Shown in pieces: positions 22,797 to 33,588 of a stretch of DNA of 64,000 nucleotides. Position numbers and translations under genes: made by a program. The stretch lies in NCBI GenBank assembly GCA_024500155.1, contig CM044874.1, positions 42,478,384 to 42,542,383 of the forward strand, given 5' to 3'. Source of the stretch: Chenopodium formosanum. Lineage: Eukaryota > Streptophyta > Magnoliopsida > Caryophyllales > Amaranthaceae. Within the stretch, counting starts at the first letter, position 1. Each line of letters opens with the position of its first letter. Under the pieces are notes generated by a model, which was given only the letters and a program-made list of their open reading frames with translations, did no database searches and was not told where the DNA came from.

Positions 22797-23285
22797 TCAA
22801 TCTGAAATTCCTTCGTTGTTGTCTGATTCCATATAACCTGCATCGTTGTCTATGTCATTTAGTACAAACGGTCTAGGAACAGTGAAAGGTGCGAAATCAT
22901 CAAACACATCATATTCTTCCTCATCCTCAACATCTCTGATGCCTAGCATTCTTCTGTTGCCAGCTAGCACTATAGACCATTTTGAATCGATTGGGTCAGT
23001 TACGTAGAACACTTGCTTAGCTTGAGATGCAAGGATAAATGGTTCCGCACTATCATTCAAGTGGCCAAGAACTACAAGAGCAAAGTCCGCATATTTGACG
23101 TTACGCCTGATATTATCAACCCACTTACACTTTAAAAGAGCAACCGTGAAGTTACAATAATCAAGCTCCCATATTTCTTGAATTACCTTAACATCACTCG
23201 AATTATTAAGCCAATGAAGCTTATAAGGGCTTGGATGTTCAGTAGTTGGCCTAAGTTTTACATAGTCTCTTCCCCAGACTTTCAA
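22797..23285 (-). pseudogene. C-terminal fragment of CACTA transposase TNP2
   Basis: TNP2 is the catalytic transposase of plant CACTA elements. The remaining 162 residues hold the conserved C-terminal region: 'VIQEIWELDYCNFTVALLKC', 'WVDN', 'FILASQAKQVFYVTDP' and 'SKWSIVL', then an acidic tail. Everything upstream, including the catalytic core, is missing; the frame breaks near 23290 against retrotransposon sequence. The first part of the frame (residues about 12-34) is not TNP2 but a 69-bp block identical to a CRM-like protease region, joined directly before VIQEIWEL. Confidence 0.75.
23183..23251 (-). repeat. 69-bp block identical to the CRM-like element at 43236-43304
   Basis: The two stretches match base for base, in the same orientation and reading frame, and encode a peptide containing 'HPSPYKLHWLNNSSDVK'. 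In the CRM-like polyprotein this peptide is in its normal place after the protease active site, so the CRM-like element is the likely source and the CACTA frame the recipient. Confidence 0.9.
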
Positions 23286-23290
23286 AGGAA

Positions 23291-24911
23291 CATGCAGTAC
23301 AATCGCTGCATAAAGTAGTCGCCCCTCCTTGTTGGGAAGAAAGCCCTAGTGCCTGTACCCAGGCGGGCATAGGAGGAGATTTTTGATCGAGGCCTGTTTT
23401 CTATGGCCGTCCGAACAAACAAAGAGACGGGGGTCAAGGAGGTAACCCCCAAAAGTTACATTCCCCGATTCAAGATGCTCTCGAACGGGACATATTTGGC
23501 CGTAGTACTGAGAAGCCGAGATGTAGCTGGCCGCTTGAATTTACTTGCTTGCTACCCATATTGATTTTTATTTGTTTAAGTTTTTAACTCTTATTGTTGT
23601 TTTATGAAGACTTAACAATGTTGAAGCTTCCAAGTCACAAGAGGCTAGCTGTCTCTGCTGCCTTTTATCGTTCAAACCTCAAACGAACGCAAGAGTAGCC
23701 GCCAGGCGACACTCCTCTGGTAACAATTGTTTTAACTTAGAATTTTCCAATAGATTTCCACTTGTTGGAATTTTCCATAAGATCTTACATGAAAACTCTT
23801 CTTGCAAGGTGTCTCATCAAAGGTTGATCTCACCCCAAAGACCGATCCCAAGCTGCGGAAGCAGACGTTTGGCGATGTTTCTCATAGCCGCAAAAAACAA
23901 ATCGCCCACAAGCTGAAAAAGGGAACGAGCGCCTCTTTCCCCACCTGAACTCCATTGAAACCGGATGCTCATCAAAGAGTATTGAAGAGTTGCAAGCCAC
24001 TTAATACTGCTCTCGGCTGGCGGCAGCAATGCCGCTGGGGGAGAGGAAGGTAATACAGGCCATACTCTTCAATGATTAAAAATACAACTATCTTTTCAAA
24101 GTTCTTACTTAGTTTATTGTGCTTGTATTGACAAATGCTCTAGCGAGGTCGACTGTCCTTCAGATGGCCAAGCAATTGCTCAGAATGCTTGATCCTAAGG
24201 ACAAGGCGTCTTTCAAAAGAGTCGGCACTCTTGACCTTGACGCCATACTGGCGCTTCTCTTTGAGGTAAGATTTGCGTCTTTCATCTGGATTGATGAACG
24301 CGTTCTTTTATTTTGGCCGACTGGGGCTATGCTGCGGCGTGAGTGATCTTAAAAAGTCACTCAACGACAATACCAGAGTGGTTAAGGCAGCGAATGGTCG
24401 GGCCGCCTTTTCCTTGTACAAAACTCAGTTTGAGATTTCAAAAATGAAGTTCTAACACTTGATATGTTGTATTCCTAGGCGTCGGAAAATCTGAGAGTGT
24501 AGCAGAACCTGGACGCAACAAGGAAGCGAGTCAAGGAGCTCCAAGATAAGGTTAAGGACCTCAAGGAGAAGTTGGAGCCCCTCTAGGAGGAGCAAAAGAA
24601 GGCTGATGACCTCGAAGAGACGGTCAAGAGACTCAGAGGGCGGCTACAAAACCAAGAGACCCAGCTTAGGACCAAAATACAAGTCTTTGATGGAGGAGGA
24701 AAAACAGTTCCTAGTCAAATAAATGATGGATGATAACGAAGCCATCATGCGCGCGCTCTAGGCAGTTGTGCACCCGTCAGCCGACTGTCAAACTTGGAAG
24801 GTTTAGTTTGATAAGGCTAATGATGAGTTTAATGCCCAATTCTTGAGGGAGGCTGAGGAACAGGCTGCCAAGGAGGCCAAGGAGGCGTCCGACTCCTCGG
24901 ATGACTCGTGA
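23291..24911 (+). pseudogene. Fragment of a Retand/Tat-type extra ORF with coiled coil
   Basis: The + strand carries exon-like blocks. 23385-23540 encodes 'KSYIPRFKMLSNGTYLAV'. 23820-23960 is basic. 24119-24265 encodes 'DPKDKASFKRVGTLDLDAI' and ends at a GTAAGA donor. 24480-24720 is a charged heptad-rich stretch, and 24780-24911 ends 'EEASDSSDDS'-like with a stop. The layout (globular part, linker, short exon, coiled coil, acidic end) parallels the extra ORF at 36331-39028. Several stops are present. The gene is truncated at its 5' end where it meets the CACTA fragment. Function unknown. Confidence 0.5.
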
Positions 24912-26092
24912 CAAGGGGTAAAACAAGGTCGTCATCTCATTCTCCCTTAGTCAAACTAAATTTATAAACACTTAACAATCCTTATACAAGTACGCGGTAA
25001 GTGTTGTATATTTGGAGTAGCACTCGAAATACACAAGGGATAAACCAAGGGATAGTTAAGGCTAAAGAACCAAAGGATTCTTAGATAAAGTCACACCACT
25101 AAGAAACAGTTTGGATTCCTAAGATCACGAGCCAACTAGTAGCCTAAACTAGCTAACTAAGCAAAGGAAACGAAATTCCAAATCCAAGAATTTCAGGTTT
25201 TTTGTTTCTAATCCAAGAAACGAATGTAAGACAATTTTTTTTGTTTGAATAATCTGATTTTTTCATTCACATTTGCTTGCTATTTATAGTACACAAGCAT
25301 CCTTAAGTACAAGCTAACATAAGTGGCTTTTCAGCTCACTTTGTTACACGCCTAAGCTAAGTACAAATCAGCTTTTTGTTGTCTAGATACATTAATAAAA
25401 GAAGCCTTATTTAACTAGATACATCAAAGAGAAAATGGTGGTTTATAACCTCCAAATTATGGCTGAAAATAAAATTAGAAATGACAGCATAACTCTCCCT
25501 TGAATCACGCCCAACAAAGCAGTAATTAGGAGATGTATTTCTTCCAATATCCACGCCCAAATTCAAACAGCAAAGAGGTATAACTCTTCCTTGATTCAAG
25601 CCTTGAAATAAGCTTGAATGAATGTGGACAAAGATGCACTTGGACGCCCTTTATATGCTCCAATGCTTGACTGAAATAAACGGCCACTTGAAGGCTGAAT
25701 TTAAGGCTTTAGATTCCTCTTTGAAAACTGATTGTAACTCCCAAGTCAAAGCTTTGAAATTCCTTGTAAAAGAATTTCGGATTCCAAGCTTAAATGGCTG
25801 CCATTTTTTATGTATCCTTGTACTTGTACTTTGTGTGAATGTGACAATATTTTCGAACTCAAATCAGCTAAAAAGAACTAAGAAAAATATAACTAATTTG
25901 CAAACTTAAAATGACTAAAGTTTACAATTTATTCAAAGCATAAAATGAACTAGAATAAACTAGTTAATAAGAACAACAAGAAATTCAAGGGATTGAATAT
26001 CTTGCTTCCCATGGATAGAATGCATAGCACCAATACATGATGCTACATCTTGAACCAAAGAAATGTCCATAATCAAGTTGTTAGGCTTGGCT
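24912..26092 (-). mobile_element. 3' LTR of a second CRM-like chromovirus
   Basis: It directly follows, on the - strand, a pol 3' end and purine tract (CAAGAAGGGGGAATG), and begins TGTTGTAGCC at about 26090. A TATA-like box on the - strand lies in the 'ctatttatag' at about 25270. The left edge near 24912 is inferred from the end of the neighbouring extra ORF and is uncertain by a few bases. Confidence 0.5.
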
Positions 26093-26858
26093 ACAACATT
26101 CCCCCTTCTTGAAAAAAGTTTGCCCTCAAACTCGGCAACTCTTCAAACTCATCATAGTAAGGTGATAAATCAGCCACGTTTAAGGTGCTAGAAACACCAT
26201 AATCTCCGGGTAACTCAACTTTGTAAGCATTATCATTCACTTTTTCAACAATAGCAAATGGAGCATCACTACGAGGACTAACCTTGGACCGCCTTTTGGA
26301 AGGAAATCTTTCCTTTCGAAGATGAATCCAAACTAAGTCACCGGGCTGAAAACGGACCTCCTTTCTTTTCTTGTCATAGTATGCCTTTGTCTTTGCATTA
26401 GCTTGTTCAATTTTGGAACGAACTTGCTCATGCATAGACTTGATTTCTTTTGCACGCACCTCGGCATCATTGCTGAACTTGTTTGGTGAGGGAATGGGAG
26501 TGAGATCAATAGGAGTGCACGGATTGAATCCATACACCACTTCAAAAGGACTCAAACCTGTTGTCTTGCTAGGCACACGATTTTAAGCAAACTCCGCATG
26601 AGGAAGCATCTCTTCCCATTGCTTGGGACGTTAAGTAGCCAAAGACCGCAGTAAGGAACCCAAAGTTCTATTAGTCACTTCGGTTTGACCATCTGTTTGA
26701 GGATGACTTGAAGTGCTAAAGTTCAATTTTGACCCATCTTCCTCCATAATGTAAGCCAAAAATGACTTAGAAATTTTGGATCACGATCACTCACCATGGA
26801 TTTAGGTACACCATGCAAACGAACAATCTCATTGAAAAACAAGTTAGCAACATGAGTA
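26091..26858 (-). pseudogene. Integrase C-terminal part of the second CRM-like element
   Basis: The open part (26576-26091) encodes 'LSPFEVVYGFNPCTPIDLTP', the 'DLVWIHLRKERFP' motif and 'NDNAYKVELPGDYGVSSTLN', the GPY/F-type C-terminal region of chromoviral integrases. Upstream, 26577-26858 still encodes decayed integrase core ('TD.QTE' region near 26690 and a 'SDRD' region near 26790) but with stops. The rest is removed by the Athila-like LTR starting at 26859. No chromodomain is visible. Confidence 0.75.
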
Positions 26859-27354
26859 TGATGAGTGACATTTATGTCACTCCTAAGGAGTAGTTTTAGA
26901 GTCCTTTCCGTGTTTATTTTCCCTTATTTTCCTTTTATTCTCTTGTTTTCTCTTTAATAAAGTTTCTAGTTTATTTTGGTAATTTTGGAGTGTTTTGGTT
27001 TAGTGTCTTTATTTTATTAGTTTTAGTCTATTTTCGTATTTTATTTTACTTTATTTGCTTGTATAGTTTTTTTTTATTAGTTTTAGTTTTATTTCTCTTA
27101 TTTCTATTTTACTTTTATTTATTTTAATTAGTTTGGAGTGTTCTTCACATTTTATTTGTTTGTGTTTTATTTAATTTTGTTAGTTTTAGTTTTAATTCTC
27201 TCATTTCCTATTTTAGTTTATTTAGTTTTATTTTATTTATTTCATTCCTTTTTGTCTTGATTTCCCCTCGTGTTTTTGGTTGTAGGTGCCCCGGGTTTCA
27301 AGGCCATGTCCGTGTTCAAATTTCAAGGTTCGAGGTTCGAGGTCAAACTTGAGC

Positions 27355-27968
27355 CAACCCCATGCTGCCCCTTATCCTTCACCACATCCCCTCCCTTATC
27401 CTCCACCACACCACAGCAGCCACCTATCACCAGCCTGCAACCCCGCAAACACCACACACACCAGCACAAATTCACTCACCCACTGAAACCCCTCACACCA
27501 CTCACCACCAGTCCAACTTCCAACCACTAGCCAACAACCACCTGACTGCCACAGCAACCATAATCACCCACCAATTCACGCGCCCACTGCACCAGCCACC
27601 ACCACCCCCTGCTCCCTCGCGCACACAGCCGCATACCATCCTCACCACCAACAAACACAACTCCCCTGCTCCAATCCGAAACAATCAACCACCACACACC
27701 ACCAGCCTGCAACCTCACAACCAACACCAACAGCAACACAACCTGGCCACCGCAACCCAGCCTGCTTCACCCCGCATCACCACCAGCACCCACAAACCGC
27801 ACCCTGATGCCACCAATCAACCACCAAACAACCCACTGCACCTGACCACAGCAGCCCCTCACCAACACAACGCACCAGCCCACGACCACCTCCAACTCGC
27901 AATTAACCGTAACCTACCACAACCCAGACCACCGCAACCACACCTCAATTCTACCACCACCGCGCAAT
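27355..27968 (+). repeat. A/C-rich, strand-asymmetric tract in the LTR
   Basis: The + strand here is almost only A and C (CCA, ACA and CAC triplets), with few G or T over 600 bp. The same tract is at 34125-34818 in the other LTR. The resulting His/Pro/Thr/Gln-rich frames stay open by composition and I do not regard them as genes. Confidence 0.7.
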
Positions 27969-28610
27969 AGAGCAGCCACCACCAGCATCAATTACAACAA
28001 CAATTGCACCTTACCGTCACCAATTCGCACAGCAACATCCCCAATTTACAGTAAATCACAAATTCTCAAGTTCAAGCAAACCGTTGAGGGTTCAGCCGAA
28101 CGTCGAGTTAGAGACTTTGGGGGTTTTGTTATTCGAAGAGGAGTGGTCGAACACACCCATGGTTCGACCGAACCAACCCCGTAGTTGGGCCGCACAAACC
28201 CATGGTTCGACCTAACCATTTCACGAGCTATGCACATGGCTTTTAATGAGGATCGAACGGTGGTGTTTTCTTGGTGCCGATTTTCAATGATGATGAGCGG
28301 TAGTGATTTGATGATGATGGTTGTTAGTTTGATTTGGTGAGATGCAAAACATGGGATCATTCCCCTATTTTAGAGCAGCCAATTTCGAAGAAGAAGGAAT
28401 GGGGTAGCTGATGGTTTGGTGGGGATTTGTGGGTTTATTCGATTTTATTTTCTTTTTCTTTTATTTTTATTTTCTTTGTTTTCTTTTCTCTTTTTCTTTT
28501 TTTCTTTCTTTTGTTTTTTTATTCTTATTTTAGTTTTCTATTTTTACTTTTCCTTTTAATTTATTTTATTTTATTTTCTTTTTCTATTTTTCCTAGCTTT
28601 ATTAAGTTAG

Positions 28611-28618
28611 TATAAATA
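28611..28618 (+). promoter_or_regulatory. TATA box in the Athila-related 5' LTR
   Basis: TATAAATA after 'aagttag', repeated in the 3' LTR at about 35377. A 7-base G run follows 12 bases downstream. Palindromes of the type GGTTCGACCGAACC lie about 400-500 bp upstream. Confidence 0.65.
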
Positions 28619-29564
28619 CCCATTTTTTGGGGGGTAATTAGAATTGAATAACTATCTATTCTTCTCTCTAATTAGTTTTAGTTTTAGGTTAGGTTAGGGT
28701 TATTCTTAATTGGTAGAAAGAGAAAGTGAGGTTTTCTTCATTAATGAACTTGGATTTTGAAGAAGGAGCTTGTTCAATCCTTTGTAGACCTTCATCTTCA
28801 ATTAATGAGCAATTTCTTACTTTTTCTCTTTACCTTTGTTTTTTATTTTGTTTATTTGCTTTTATTTTTCTTCTTTGCTTATTAATCATGTTGATGCTTA
28901 TTGATTTGATGATTGATATTGTTTTCAACATGATTTGTGAGTAGTCATCTAGCCAAGGGTGTGGGGATGGTGTAGGTTCTAATTGTTCATGCTTTTAATG
29001 TTGGGGTTATGTTAATGGTGATTAAAGTCTTTGCATGCTTGATATTCTTTGGTCTTTCTTGCAAGTGCACATTGTTAGTTGATCAAAGATGAGTCTTTAC
29101 TAACAAGTAACGGAAGTTGACTTAGTTGAGATTCATTACTATCGATTGTTATTTAATAGTACCTCCTAGTATATGGTTCTAATGTGGAAACATAGAGTAA
29201 ATGTTAGGAGAAGCCAATTGACCCCGGAAAGCGGCTAGATTGGACCCTTTACTTCGATATTCATGCATGCTTAGTTTACCATTGCTTTGCTTCCGTGTTA
29301 TTGCATGATCAAGTGACATCTTCACCTACCCATTTCCCTTGGTGCCTTAATGTTTTATTTCTTGTTTTAGCATTTTTGGACTTTAGTTTATTTATCCCCT
29401 ATTCCGGACTAGCTTAATTGTCGATAACATTTGGTGGTGTTTACCGTTCTCTGTAGTTTGACCCCTATGCTTGCCTTATACTCGTATTAGGTTTTTTTAG
29501 GTTGTATAAATTGTATTTGATCTAGGGATAGACAATTGACGACGCATTTATTCCCTTGTCAAAT

Positions 29565-29582
29565 TGGCGCCGTTGCCGGGGA
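29565..29582 (+). other. Primer-binding site, tRNA-Asp type
   Basis: TGGCGCCGTTGCCGGGGA, three bases after the LTR end, is complementary to the 3' end of plant tRNA-Asp and is the classical Athila primer site. Confidence 0.85.
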
Positions 29583-29678
29583 ACGGCTTCCATTACCGTT
29601 ATGTTATCTTATTGAGACTAGTCCATTGTATATATTTCTTTTGATTTATTTTTGTTCTCTTTGCTTTGTTTTTGAAAA

Positions 29679-30392
29679 ATGACACATTTTTCTTTTCCTC
29701 AATATGATGATGAGCCTTTTTGTGTCTACTTCCATAGACTTGTGGGGTTTTTGAACTATAATGGTTGTAATCCTTGTCAAGCTTGTGAGATTTGTTACTA
29801 TGGCATGAATGAACAAACGAGATATGAAGTTGAAAGTAGGTTTAATGGCGAATTTCAAGCATTATCGGTTCATAGTGCTTGGAGCTTTTTTGTACGGTTT
29901 GCTAAGGAAGTATGCAATAGGGCATGTAATGTTGCTAATTTTGATTCTCAATGTGATAATAGTTTTATTAGTGGCATGCATCCCCATGATTTGTCTTGTG
30001 ATCCTATTTGTGAACCTAGTACAAGTGATTTCAACTCTTTTTCTCGTATTGTTGATAATGAATCTCATTTGCTTGATTATGCCCCCTCTCCCCAATATGA
30101 TGATGCTCATATTTATAATGTGACTGATCCTCCTTCCTCATCTTCTTGTTCTTACATGGCTTCAAATGATTTCCCTTATGCTTCTAATGAGTCCTTTTAT
30201 GAGGGTAATTCTATGGAAAGTTTGAAGGAAGAGAAGATAATGAGGATAATGGAGATGATGGAGAAGTATAACGAGATGAGGGAAGTTGAGAATAGGGAGA
30301 CAGAAGCTAGAATGAAGATGCTTGAGAGCCAAATTCTCCAACTAGCCAACTCTCAAGAAAATGCCCTTCCTTCTTCTTCTCTTCCCATATGA
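29679..30392 (+). CDS. Short Gag-like protein, ORF1 of the Athila-related element
   Basis: 237 residues. The N-terminal third matches the pattern of the Athila Gag core in shortened form: 'YFHRLVGFLNYNGCNPCQAC', then 'YYGMNEQTRYEVESRFNGEF' and an Ala-Trp segment that ends the domain. The middle is Ser/Asp-rich. The C-terminus (about residues 180-230) is a charged heptad-rich coiled coil starting 'SLKEEKIMRIMEMMEKYNEM'. There is no zinc knuckle, so RNA binding would have to come from elsewhere or from a partner. The frame is uninterrupted from an ATG 97 bp after the primer site. The stop codon overlaps the ATG of the next ORF (ATGA at 30389-30392). Gag kinship is by pattern and moderately certain. 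Confidence 0.6.
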   Translation: MTHFSFPQYDDEPFCVYFHRLVGFLNYNGCNPCQACEICYYGMNEQTRYEVESRFNGEFQALSVHSAWSFFVRFAKEVCNRACNVANFDSQCDNSFISGMHPHDLSCDPICEPSTSDFNSFSRIVDNESHLLDYAPSPQYDDAHIYNVTDPPSSSSCSYMASNDFPYASNESFYEGNSMESLKEEKIMRIMEMMEKYNEMREVENRETEARMKMLESQILQLANSQENALPSSSLPI

Positions 30393-31174
30393 GTGAGGAT
30401 CCCATTAGAGAGCATTCGAGTGATGGTGAAGGAGTTGAAAATGAAAAGAGTGTTGATTTTGAAAATCCTAATCCTTCTTCCCATCTTGATGAGTCTCAAG
30501 TGTATGTTTGTGACCCTTCAATCTATGAGTATATAGACTCTTTTGAGGTAATGTCCCACATATTTTTCGAGAGTCATATGAGGACTTATAGATTATTTGA
30601 TGATTTCATCGAGAACGCTTCTTGGGACTTAGATGAGTTTGAGATGAATCTACCTCCATTCATGCACGATTTTGGGACCTTGGGTTTTGAGATAGTTGAA
30701 GGAAAGGTTGTCTATTGTGGTGAAAAGGAGGATAAGGTTGACTCCCTTGGAGTTTTTGAGCTTGAGGGAGGTGTAGATCGTGAGTGCCCTTCATTTGAGG
30801 ATGCTATGATTGATTTTCATGCTCTCATTGGCGATGTGAGACCTTGTGGTGAGGGAGTAGCTACCCCTTTTCCCGTTTCTCATACCCCTTTTTCTCTAAG
30901 GTTCGACCACATCCTTCCTTACCCTACTTCTCTCCCTTCCTATCTCAAACAACCTATTGGGAAGCCGCCCTCTGTGGATGATTTTTATGCCTCTCATTCC
31001 ATCATCATTGAGGAAGAGAGGAATTTTGTCAACAAAAAAATATGTGATGAGGATTTGCCTTTTTCCTTTTTTTCCACTATTCTTTTCCTTCTTCTACTTC
31101 TTACTTTCTTGAGTTTCCTTTCGATCTTTCTTCTTCTTTCTTTTGGCATCTCCCTCTTCACTTGCGTGCAATGA
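30389..31174 (+). CDS. ORF2 of the Athila-related element, C-terminal membrane segment
   Basis: 261 residues, not recognised as any family. It is acidic with many Asp/Glu and Phe. The last about 35 residues form a Leu/Phe-rich hydrophobic stretch ('FLLLLLTFLSFLSIFLLLSF') that could span a membrane, near a short polar end. The start overlaps the ORF1 stop by ATGA, so translation could follow by reinitiation, or the two may be one protein joined by frameshift. Some Athila elements have an envelope-like ORF with membrane segments, but this sits in the gag position and the resemblance is only general. Uninterrupted. Confidence 0.45.
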   Translation: MSEDPIREHSSDGEGVENEKSVDFENPNPSSHLDESQVYVCDPSIYEYIDSFEVMSHIFFESHMRTYRLFDDFIENASWDLDEFEMNLPPFMHDFGTLGFEIVEGKVVYCGEKEDKVDSLGVFELEGGVDRECPSFEDAMIDFHALIGDVRPCGEGVATPFPVSHTPFSLRFDHILPYPTSLPSYLKQPIGKPPSVDDFYASHSIIIEEERNFVNKKICDEDLPFSFFSTILFLLLLLTFLSFLSIFLLLSFGISLFTCVQ

Positions 31175-31644
31175 TTTTGTTGCACGTTCTTATTCCGTCA
31201 TTTGCCTATTTACACCCCCATGAAATGTGTAGTAAAGCATTTGACAAGCTCTTGCGTGCGTTGAATTTTTATTTACTAGATTGGTCATGCTTGGACGTTA
31301 AGCAAGCCTTTGCGGGAAGTAACCCGTGTTTTATTGCTTTCTTTTTCTTTCTTTTGTGTTTCTCATTTTTTGTTTACTCTCTTGTCTATGCGTATAGGTA
31401 CTCGATGCATATACTCATGTGCAAGGATTTTGGATTAAGCTCCTTGAGAAGAAGCACACCAATGATTGCTTGCATTTGGAAAAGCAACAAAGACGAGGAA
31501 TTAGATGAAATTGTGGACAATGTGCTCAATTGCGGGTTTCAACACCCACCTCACATTTGGTTTACTCTTTCCTTCTTCCCTCATCTTGGATATGCTTTCT
31601 TAATTGCATTTGGATTGTATGATTATGAATTGTTGTGTGAATGA
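31162..31644 (+). CDS. ORF3 of the Athila-related element, hydrophobic segments
   Basis: 160 residues overlapping the end of ORF2 in another frame; the likely start is unclear. Contains a hydrophobic stretch ('CFIAFFFFLLCFSFFVYSLV') and a second weaker one near its C-terminus. No known domain. A spliced or frameshift continuation of ORF2 is possible. Lower confidence than ORF1 and ORF2 because T-rich DNA readily gives such frames. Confidence 0.3.
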   Translation: MRAMILLHVLIPSFAYLHPHEMCSKAFDKLLRALNFYLLDWSCLDVKQAFAGSNPCFIAFFFFLLCFSFFVYSLVYAYRYSMHILMCKDFGLSSLRRSTPMIACIWKSNKDEELDEIVDNVLNCGFQHPPHIWFTLSFFPHLGYAFLIAFGLYDYELLCE

Positions 31645-33588
31645 GTTTTCTTCCTTCCCCTCCCACCCACCCTTTGTGCCTTTATTTTGAGCATTGAGGA
31701 CAATGCTCCATTCTAGCTTGGGGGAGTAGCTATTCGCTAGCTTGGGGGGGTTATCTATATCTCTTGGTGGTTTCTTAATCCATAGTCTCATGATTGCTTG
31801 ATTTATTTCTCTCATACTTGCCAAAGTCTATTATTGAGATTGGTTTTCTATGTTTGGATGGCCATGAGCGCCTTATTGAGTTGACTTTTGGTATATGTAA
31901 TTTTGATTGATCATGCTTTCATCTTGCACAATTGTATATGCATTCTTTAGTATTGTTGGTTTTGTGAATATTTGTGTGTATAGTGTCTTTCCATGGCATT
32001 CAAGGCAAGTTTCAAAATGTTTTGTTTTAAACTTGGACATAATTGGGCTTTAGCACCTAGAATACCCTCTTTGCTAGATGTTAGAGGTTTTCGTGCACTT
32101 GAATTTCGAGGTTGGTTCACGCATATAACATTGCCAAGGTAGTAGAACTTAAGGGCTATGAGACCTTAGCTCACTTGGTTTGTGGTAAGATGGTTGTCGC
32201 TCTCTAGCTAGTTGAAGCATTAAAGGTGATTTTTGCTACTCCACTACCGTCATTTTTGTGAGGATGTGTCTATTTTGTTCTAGCCTTCTACATTTCTTGC
32301 ATGTGTGGCGTTTGGATCCTTGGCATTGCTAGCTTATATCGAGAATTTGGCTGAATCTACCCAAGATCGAGACCGAACCAACCTAGGGGAAGACGAAGGC
32401 AATTAGGATTTTTGTTTTGTTTTATTATTTTCTATTCTTTTATTTTTCTTTTGCATTTGCTCATTTAGTAACCCAATTTAAGCCATTTTCCCTTCTTTGG
32501 CATAACCACATTACAAACCAATGGACCTTTGCTTTATTTTCACCTTTATTTGTTTTTGTGAAGCATTCTTGGGACTTGATTTGTATTTTTGGTTAATGAA
32601 AGTGAGGAAAAGAATGAAAAAGAAGTGAAAAACTCAAATTTTGATACTTGATATTATTTTTGTTATGTTGAATGGTTTGAGTAAATGAAAAGAAAATAAA
32701 GGAAATGAAAGAAAAAGCCGCTCAAAGTTAAAAGAGGCGAGAGCAAAGAATAAAAAGAAATGAAAAAAAAAAGAAGAAAATATTGAGAAAATACAAAAAT
32801 ATTTGTTAAGAATAAGCTTGGGGGAGGAGTTGCTAGAATTTTTGATTTGAAAGTTGGTAGTTTATTGAGTTTGAATTGAGGAATGATCAACCTTGCTTCA
32901 CTTCTAAGTTAACCACCAATTTCCAAATTTATTTCCACACCCTATACCCTAGCCTAAACGTTTCAACCCTTTTAAGACCTTTTGACCTTAGTGAGGTTTA
33001 GTTACTACCGATGGAGGGTAATCAAGCCAAGCCTATTGAGCGAGCTATCAATGCCAAGATGTCGGGTAGCCTAAATGTTTTTCATTGATTATTTCTTCCG
33101 ATTCCTTCGAGGAATGTCGAGATATCACCTTAAAAGTGGATGCAAAACTAGTAAGGATGCGGGAGTTTGGTCGGAGATAAGGAGGAGTGTAAGTCCTTCT
33201 AAGTTCTCTACCCTTTGCATGCTTTATGTGTGCATCAACCTTAGCTATTATTTTGCTTGGCTACCTTTAATGTCTAGAAAGGACTGTATTCTTGTGCATT
33301 TAGCCCATTGTTTGTGTTTGGTTTGAAATATCAAAACTCGAGTTTTCTTGATTTCACCTTTGCCTTGAATGTTATGTATTGCCAAGAGTTGTGGGTTAAA
33401 CCTCTTAGGAAACCCTCACGAGAGCTTACTCGTCCTCTTTGGCGACATAGGGGTTTAAAGGGCTTGATGCATACGCTAAATGCATCCGTGATTCCTACGG
33501 CAGTGAGTTAGTGTACATTCTTTCTCTTTGTTTCTATTTTTTGTTTCTTTTGCTTTAAACAATTCCATCTTGTTCTCTTTTGCCTTAG
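31645..33588 (+). other. Long non-coding region between ORFs and 3' LTR
   Basis: No gene. It carries repeated purine tracts of the form AGCTTGGGGG (31716, 31738, 32815) and a purine-rich run (32590-32815). It is collinear with the two - strand fragments at 52471-53580 and 54739-57460, where the same tracts recur in the same order. Conservation of this region without an ORF suggests an RNA or priming role. Confidence 0.6.
31689..31750 (+). other. GAGGAC-loop hairpin followed by two internal purine tracts
   Basis: GAGCATT (31689-31695), loop GAGGAC (31696-31701), AATGCTC (31702-31708), then CTAGCTTGGGGGAG at 31713-31726. A second tract is at 31738-31750 after a short TAGC/GCTA stem. The same structure is found at 53329-53348 and 55636-55653 on the - strand. 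Confidence 0.6.

Larger units (their letters stand above)
15861..23290 (-). mobile_element. CACTA (En/Spm) DNA transposon, one end present
   Basis: The terminus CACTAGTAGAAAAA begins at 15861, followed by subterminal repeats and by two genes on the - strand typical of CACTA elements: a TNP2 fragment (22797-23285) and a Transposase_24/Ulp1 gene (16377-21854). The opposite terminus is not in the window. The element is broken at about 23290 within the TNP2 gene, next to unrelated retrotransposon sequence. The base triplet before the terminus is TTG, a candidate half of the 3-bp target duplication. Confidence 0.8.
26859..29561 (+). mobile_element. 5' LTR of the Athila-related element
   Basis: Runs from TGATGAGTGACA to ..CTTGTCA, 2703 bp. 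The start contains an 18-base near-palindrome (AGTGACA/TGTCACT). It includes an AC-rich tract (27355-27968), GGTTCGACCGAACC-type palindromes (28080-28215), a T-rich stretch, a TATA box and a long U5. Confidence 0.85.

Noticed and set aside
24355..24420. tRNA-like box A ('gagtggttaaggcagcg')
   Set aside because: No box B, no acceptor stem and no cloverleaf can be drawn downstream; it lies in an intron-like part of a decayed extra ORF.
28046..28360. Minus-strand 104-residue frame repeated at 34812-35126
   Set aside because: Repeated only because both LTRs carry it; spans U3 palindromes and shows no domain.
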